NCBI RefSeq assembly: GCF_905163445.1
Contig: NC_053185.1
Span: forward strand, 11,736,001 to 11,800,000
DNA from: Pararge aegeria
Taxonomy: Eukaryota; Arthropoda; Insecta; Lepidoptera; Nymphalidae
Length of the DNA: 64,000 nt
Direction of reading: 5' to 3'
A program made the translations under genes and the position numbers. The notes beneath the pieces are model-generated. The model saw only the letters and a list, made by a program, of their open reading frames with translations. It was not told where the DNA came from and did not search any database. Numbering within the stretch: position 1 is the stretch's first letter; each line of letters begins with the position of its first letter. Below, piece after piece: positions 59,158 to 64,000 of this stretch.

Positions 59158-59186
59158 TTGGTGGCGGCGTGTGGCGGTGAGAGAAC
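59158..59186 (+). other. 5-HT1A: Proximal 5' UTR of 5-HT1, probably starting at a splice acceptor
   Basis: TTTCGTTAACAG ends at 59157 and looks like a 3' splice site. Base composition changes there from AT-rich to G-rich (TTGGTGGCGGCGTG...). I infer that the first coding exon begins here and that one or more untranslated exons lie upstream. No promoter could be identified. Confidence 0.45.
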
Positions 59187-59418
59187 ATGGAGGGCGCGGA
59201 CGGGAGCGACGACCTGTTGGATTGGGAGGCCCTGTACCAGTTTCCAGTACAAAACACCACCTGGAACACTTCACAATGGGTGCCCAATGCATGGAACTCC
59301 ACAGTAACGAACGACTCCTGGTGGAATTCGTCCGCGCCCTTCGACTCACCTGCCGCCCTCATTCGCGCTGCAGCAAAGGCAGTTCTTCTAGGCTTACTAA
59401 TTTTGGCAACAGTTATTG
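59187..59418 (+). CDS. 5-HT1A: 5-HT1 receptor coding exon 1 (N-terminal tail and start of helix 1)
   Basis: The start ATG at 59187 lies in a favourable context (A at -3, G at +4) and opens MEGADG..., which resembles the moth receptors as I recall them. The exon encodes residues 1-77 plus the first base of Gly78. The donor is G|GTACAG at 59418/59419, phase 1. Reading on past the donor reaches a stop near 59439, so splicing is required. The exon is clearly richer in G+C than the DNA before it. Confidence 0.92.
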
Positions 59419-61143
59419 GTACAGTATTTGTTTTCCGATGACTAACACTAACATTCCTGTAATGCTGTTTAACGAGAAACCATAATTATTTATCAACGAG
59501 CTAGTAATAGGCACAACATGTGTTACTAATATTCAAATTTAGAAATGACTTCATTTGAAAATTTCGCTGCAAATTTTGTACCTATTAGTGACTGTGGTTG
59601 GTATTGAATTATTTTATGCAAATGAAAGAGATCAATATGTTATTTTAGTTCATTCCAGCTTTACACCGGAAGTCCGGTTCACGCGATAGTAGATTTATTA
59701 TTCAAAGGGTGATTTGAATAATATATTTTTATATCTAAAATACTTGTTTTCGTTTTGCAAAAAAAAAGTTTCCAAACAAAAAAATCATAAGATCCATAAT
59801 ATAATAGTATAGGGGTCCTTAGAAACTACAAAGAGAAAATATTGTGCCTAGAAAGACCTCTTCATTTAATAAAAATATTTTTTACAGGTAACGTGTTTGT
59901 AATAGCAGCAATACTGCTCGAGAGGCATTTACGTAGTGCTGCAAACCAGTTGATTCTATCGCTGGCGGTAGCTGATCTCCTGGTGGCTTGTCTCGTGATG
60001 CCCCTTGGCGCGGTATACGAAGTGGCCCAGCGCTGGACGTTGGGCCCCGAGCTTTGTGATATGTGGACCTCGGGTGATGTGTTGTGCTGTACCGCCTCTA
60101 TTCTGCATCTGGTTGCCATTGCCCTTGATAGGTGACTATAACCTAATTTACTTACCAAAACTATTACAATAGTTATTCATTATTATAGTCATAAAAACTA
60201 ATGCCATATTTCACTAGTCATTTTCAAGTTGCCGATCTATGGTTTAACTATATTATTCAACAGCCGCTTGTCTTGTTTAAGGTACTGGGCTGTGACAAAT
60301 ATTGACTACATTCACGCACGAACCGCACGCCGAGTTGGTTACATGATAGTGTGCGTTTGGATTGCTAGTTTCCTAGTATGCATTGCGCCACTTCTAGGGT
60401 GGAAAGATCCCGACTGGAACCGTCGAGTCTCCGAAGACCTTCGATGCGTCGTCAGTCAAGATGTGGGCTATCAAATATTCGCGACCGCTTCGTCCTTCTA
60501 CGTACCAGTGCTAGTCATCTTAATACTTTATTGGCGGATATACCAAACAGCCAGAAAAAGAATAAGACGGCGCCAGGGAACAACGACTAGAGGCGTGGGC
60601 CCACCACCCGTTCCAGCGGGGGGTGCTCTAGTCGCGGCAGGGGGAAGTGGTGGTATCGCAGCCGCAGTGGTGGCGGTCATCGGTCGACCGCTTCCCACTA
60701 TATCTGAAACTACTACGACCGGTATTACAAACGTGTCGTCTAACAACACGAGTCCAGAGAAACAGTCCTGCGCCAACGGCTTGGAAGCAGATCCACCAAC
60801 GACAGGTTACGGAGCGGTCGCCGCCGCTTACTATCCGACGCTGGTCCGTCGCAAACCCAAAGAGGCGGCCGACTCTAAGAGAGAGCGAAAAGCAGCGAAG
60901 ACATTAGCAATAATAACCGGCGCGTTTGTCGCATGCTGGCTCCCCTTTTTCGTATTAGCTATTTTAGTTCCGACGTGTAATTGCGAGGTGAGTCCGGTGC
61001 TGACGTCACTGTCATTGTGGCTGGGCTATTTCAACTCGACGCTGAATCCTGTAATATATACTGTATTCAGTCCGGAGTTCCGGCACGCGTTCCAGCGACT
61101 TCTGTGCGGACGACGTGCCCGTCGCCGCCGCGCACCTCCTTAG
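59187..61143 (+). CDS. 5-HT1A: Serotonin receptor, insect 5-HT1 type (class A GPCR), three coding exons
   Basis: Coding sequence join(59187..59418, 59888..60131, 60282..61143) gives 1338 nt, 445 residues. It is a seven-helix plasma-membrane receptor for serotonin; insect 5-HT1 receptors couple to Gi/o and lower cAMP. Seen: N-terminal tail with five N-glycosylation sequons (N23, N27, N37, N42, N47); N79 in helix 1; LAVAD with D107 (helix 2); C134 and C214 for the extracellular disulfide; amine-binding D141 (helix 3); D158-R159-Y160; W185 (helix 4); P234 (helix 5); C377-W378-L379-P380 followed by F381 and F382 (helix 6); W405, Y408 and N414-P415-x-x-Y418 (helix 7). The third intracellular loop is long (about 247-363), rich in G/A/P/V, with basic ends. 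C434 could be palmitoylated. Length fits the roughly 446-residue moth 5-HT receptors I recall. No broken residue seen. Assignment to 1A rather than 1B is inferred and needs a phylogeny. Confidence 0.95.
59419..59887 (+). other. 5-HT1A: 5-HT1 intron 1 (469 bp)
   Basis: A GT...AG intron, phase 1, AT-rich, interrupting helix 1 between Ile77 and Asn79. Its 3' part is open in the frame of exon 2 from an ATG at 59842, but the residues encoded there do not resemble a receptor. Confidence 0.9.
59888..60131 (+). CDS. 5-HT1A: 5-HT1 receptor coding exon 2 (helices 1-3)
   Basis: The acceptor TTTTACAG ends at 59887. The exon starts with GT, completing Gly78, then N79. It carries the LAVAD helix-2 motif, C134, the amine-binding D141 and D158 of DRY. 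The donor AG|GTGACT at 60131/60132 is phase 2 and splits the Arg159 codon of DRY; reading through hits a stop (TGA) at once. Confidence 0.95.
60132..60281 (+). other. 5-HT1A: 5-HT1 intron 2 (150 bp)
   Basis: A GT...AG intron, phase 2, inside the Arg codon of DRY. From 60229 the intron's 3' end is open in the frame of exon 3, again without receptor-like residues. Confidence 0.92.
60282..61143 (+). CDS. 5-HT1A: 5-HT1 receptor coding exon 3 (helices 4-7 and tail)
   Basis: The acceptor TTGTTTAAG ends at 60281; the next G completes Arg159, followed by YWAVTN. The exon carries helices 4-7, the long third intracellular loop, CWLP, NPxxY and a short basic tail with C434. It ends with TAG at 61141-61143. 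The G/A/P/V-rich stretch in the loop (about residues 264-295) is the most GC-rich part of the window. Confidence 0.95.
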
Positions 61144-61551
61144 TCCTTTCTCGAATCCAGCTCTGAGAACCTCGAGCCTTCGCCCTAACCCGACTGACCT
61201 CATCTAGCTACATATTAAGTTACATTTTCAGAGATATATTTACACCCCCCTATTTTTTTGTACGTGATAAATGTGATTACGAATAAGTTAATATAAAATT
61301 AATTTTAAGTATAGATTAAATTTAACCTTTTCAAGTTAGCGATTTGTAAATTATTTTATAAATTACGTTAAATAAATACAATCTAAACTTAGATACAATA
61401 GAACTTACTGTGATCAATGAGTGTAGTCATGAATATAAGTAGGTACTAAATATTTATAGGAATTTGAAATATCACTAAATAACTTATGAAGACGTACCTA
61501 TTTCAGTTAACAATGGTATCTTTTATTTTTTTCTTTTTGAAATACAATAAA
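61144..61551 (+). other. 5-HT1A: 5-HT1 3' UTR with two poly(A) signals
   Basis: The AT-rich stretch after the stop contains AATAAA at 61371-61376 and at 61546-61551. Either could end the transcript. Other A-rich near-matches follow, so the true end is uncertain. Confidence 0.5.
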
Positions 61552-62540
61552 AATTACTAAGAATTCTTTTATTTGTATATCCTTGAAATAAGTTCTTACT
61601 CGTCTTTAAATGTGTACAATCTTTTCATTACTTTTTAGGGCAAAGTAGTTTTGCAAAAAATATATAAAAAACTGTGTAATAAAAAATAAAAACAAGATAG
61701 AAAATAAAAGTAAGAACAAACATGAGAAAAAGAGATTTTGTTTATGAAAGAGTGTATTTATTAGGTTCTGTAAAATTTTACTTTACTTTACACTAAAAAG
61801 TAACAAAAAGATTATTTGCATCATAAAACAAGTAAGAACTGTAGATTACTTTTACGAATGCCACTATGAATTTGAAAGAATGTTATTAGCGGTGACGCTG
61901 AGAAACGAATAATGTCTTGCTCTTATATTTATATTTTATTAAATAAACACGCAATCAAGATAAAATACATTTCACAAAATTACAGATATATTATTTTTTA
62001 CAAAGATTGGAATGATATTTATTGAATAGTAGAATTTGTCCGCATGAATTTGTTTGTTCGGATAAAATAACATATTGAATCAATGTATAAAAGAGTTGCC
62101 AATCTATGGAATAAGGCTCCTTGATTACATTTGTGAAATCATCACGGCGACATGTTGATCCGTTGCTTAGTGAAAAAAGACAAAATAACCTTCCTCATAT
62201 CCATTGTCAATTTTTAATCTTCGTATTATTAGCGTTGGTTATTACACGTGGAAAAGAATAGCACTATCTGATCTTAAGACCCGTCAATTAAGTTGAGAGA
62301 TTTCTGAAGCAGAAGTGGCACCTACGAGTATAAAGTGCCAAACGTGTCAAAACTTAATTATACGTTACTCGCCCAGCCAACGAAGTCAGAATACTAAAAA
62401 ATTCGTATTCCGCTGAAAAAATGTTAGCTCAAGACTCATCACAAACGTTTTCATAAATAAATACAGGAATTACAAAACTGTAGTGTATAAAAGGCGGTGT
62501 AAGCCAGTTAAAAAATAAAGCTATTATCACATAACATTTC
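61552..62540. other. Unassigned, AT-rich DNA downstream of the receptor
   Basis: Nothing recognised. Confidence 0.4.
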
Positions 62541-62755
62541 CCTTCACCTCAGACTGCAATCTCACCTGGTGGTGAGTAATGCTGCCGTCCAAGATGGTAA
62601 TTTGTAGGAAAACCCCCTAGGCAGATATATTTAATCGATTTCAACGCGACATCGTACCGAAACGCTAAATGACTTTAAGGCACGTATTCCTCGGGTGGAA
62701 ACCAGGTATGGCAAAAGCCTCCTACCAGATTAGACCAGAGAAAACTCTGAAATTT
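62541..62755 (-). repeat. SINE S2 fragment, inverted
   Basis: AGACTGCAATCTCACCTGGT, GGTGAGTAATGCTGCCGTCC, CGCGACATCGTACCG and AGACCAGAGAAAACTCTGAA. Confidence 0.8.
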
Positions 62756-63122
62756 TATCACTGAAAAGGGATAAAATATACTGATCCAACCGCTAACTAA
62801 TAATAACAGAGGAAATGAGAAGTTTACCCTCGACTTATATTTAGGGTCGCAGCAGGGTGCAGAATAAAAAGATGTTAAGACTAATATACATTTATTAATC
62901 TAAGAATTACATTAATAATTATTATAATATTTAAACTAAACCTATTAACTATGCTCGACCGATCAAAAACCAGCTCCCAAGCCTAGGTCTTACAAATAAT
63001 TCCCATAGGAAGCGTGTTAAAAAAGGTACCGCATCACGACTCAAAGCTAGCCTCCGGAATTTGCTGCGCCGACGTAACTGAAACTTGGTTAGCAGGCATA
63101 CTATGGCTATCCGCTGGGTATG
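62756..63122. other. Unassigned intergenic DNA
   Basis: Nothing recognised. Confidence 0.4.
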
Positions 63123-63130
63123 CCTACATA

Positions 63131-63272
63131 CAGTGGCGTGTCCTGGGTTTCTTACCAGGGTATGCATACACCAGGAAAATTGCATGAAATGGAAAAAAAA
63201 CCTCTTATACGGGCTATATTTAAATTTTAGGGTATGCAGTGCTTTTGTGCATGTATGAAGTGCACGCCACTG
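63131..63272. mobile_element. hAT-type MITE with perfect target-site duplication (142 bp)
   Basis: The ends CAGTGGCGTG and CACGCCACTG are inverted repeats. The flanks are identical 8-mers CCTACATA (63123-63130 and 63273-63280). No coding capacity. The perfect duplication points to a fairly young insertion. Relatives at 13734 and 23838. Confidence 0.92.
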
Positions 63273-63280
63273 CCTACATA

Positions 63281-64000
63281 ACACTCGTTTCATATTTACA
63301 CCGGTGCTGGGAGAGTGGGTAAACTTTGGGAAGAAGAAGAATAAACCTTTCCCAGTTGAGAAAATGTCCCCTGCTAGCCGGACTGTATCTACGAATATCT
63401 ATATTCTGCATTATTGTTGTGTTTGTGGTGGAGAAAATAAACTCCGAAGAAAGTAAGTAACAATCAACAAACAAAAGAGAAACTAGACGCTGAAATTTAT
63501 TAATCAATGTCATCTAAACAATTCTGATTAAACAATAAAGTTAGAAGAGCCATTCGTGGGAACAGAGAAAAGTGGGTGTAGGATGGTACCTACTATTGAA
63601 TATTTGAATCGTAGGTCTCTGGATTTAATTAAGCATTATATATTAGAATTAATATCTCACATAAGTGAAAACTAAGAACAATGTACCCACTGAAAATACA
63701 AAAGAATGCGTGTAAAATAATACTTGTGAAATGTACGTGCCTAACCTATGCGTCATCGTAATCGTCTCAAACACAGGACGTCCGTGACCGCTGGACACAT
63801 TTGTAGAACTTTACGGACAGTGTGCGTTTTGATACCTAAAGTCGACACTTGACTTCGTTGTCACGATTTCGTGTAAACTATTCCTTACAAAGTCACAGCC
63901 TTATATTGACCGTAAACGTTCAGAGTGTCGTTTAACGACGGAGCGTTCATATTTTTAATGTGCCATTAGGGCCCCTTGTTCGTAATACGTCTGGACAGTA
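63281..64000. other. Unassigned intergenic DNA
   Basis: Nothing recognised. Confidence 0.4.

Noticed and set aside
59021..59485. Other open frames around exon 1 (59021-59362 minus, 59171-59485 plus)
   Set aside because: They overlap the well-supported exon 1 in other frames; the residues are low-complexity translations of the same DNA.
59842..60135. A separate gene starting at the ATG at 59842
   Set aside because: The first residues are intron sequence; the receptor-like part starts exactly at the splice acceptor at 59887/59888, and exon 1 joins it in frame.
60229..60281. Receptor exon 3 starting at the ATG at 60229
   Set aside because: This is intron 2 sequence that happens to be open; the Arg of DRY is completed only by splicing at 60281/60282.
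60378..60907. Open frames overlapping exon 3 in other frames (for example 60378-60590 and 60647-60907)
   Set aside because: They are shadows of the GC-rich receptor exon and carry no motif of their own.

Overview
The window looks like nuclear DNA from a butterfly or moth (Lepidoptera). It is AT-rich, intron-bearing and gene-poor, and most of it is transposon debris of types common in Lepidoptera: short Helitrons ending in CTAG, tRNA-derived SINEs, 5'-truncated non-LTR retrotransposons and hAT-type MITEs. I cannot name the species from the sequence. There is no sign of operons, CRISPR arrays or other prokaryotic features.

The only host gene I can support is at the right end, 59187..61143 on the + strand. 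It is a class A G-protein-coupled receptor for serotonin of the insect 5-HT1 type, encoded by three coding exons separated by two short introns (469 and 150 bp). The three exons join in frame to 445 residues. All the key aminergic-receptor residues are present, so the gene appears intact. A composition step and a candidate 3' splice site just before the start codon suggest that further, untranslated 5' exons lie upstream.

Layout. 1-7.3 kb: SINE and LINE 3' ends. 7.8-10.3 kb: a 100-bp triplicate, a double-headed SINE and a diverged minisatellite. 11.4-17.5 kb: a mobile-element cluster in which a Helitron with a partial Rep/helicase gene and an internal 122-bp minisatellite (13.87-15.59 kb) abuts the tail of a LINE carrying a reverse-transcriptase fragment (15.59-16.97 kb), next to an RTE-like tail. 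17.5-30 kb: SINEs, LINE remnants, a foldback and a clean 547-bp Helitron. 30.7-35.4 kb: an 836-bp terminal-inverted-repeat element, and a hAT-like element whose target-site duplication is still visible. 36-44 kb: Helitron ends, a remarkable triple hairpin at 38.5 kb and two oppositely oriented copies of one LINE. 45-56.5 kb: inverted-repeat elements, Helitrons, SINEs and a LINE terminus. 56.5-59.1 kb: nothing recognised. 59.16-61.6 kb: the serotonin receptor. 61.6-64 kb: one SINE fragment and one textbook hAT MITE with a perfect 8-bp duplication.

I found no wholly new biological system. The items most worth a second look are the minisatellite-bearing Helitron, the triple hairpin, the unassigned inverted-repeat elements and the receptor's exon structure. 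All homology statements come from reading the sequence and from knowledge of the families; no database search was run.
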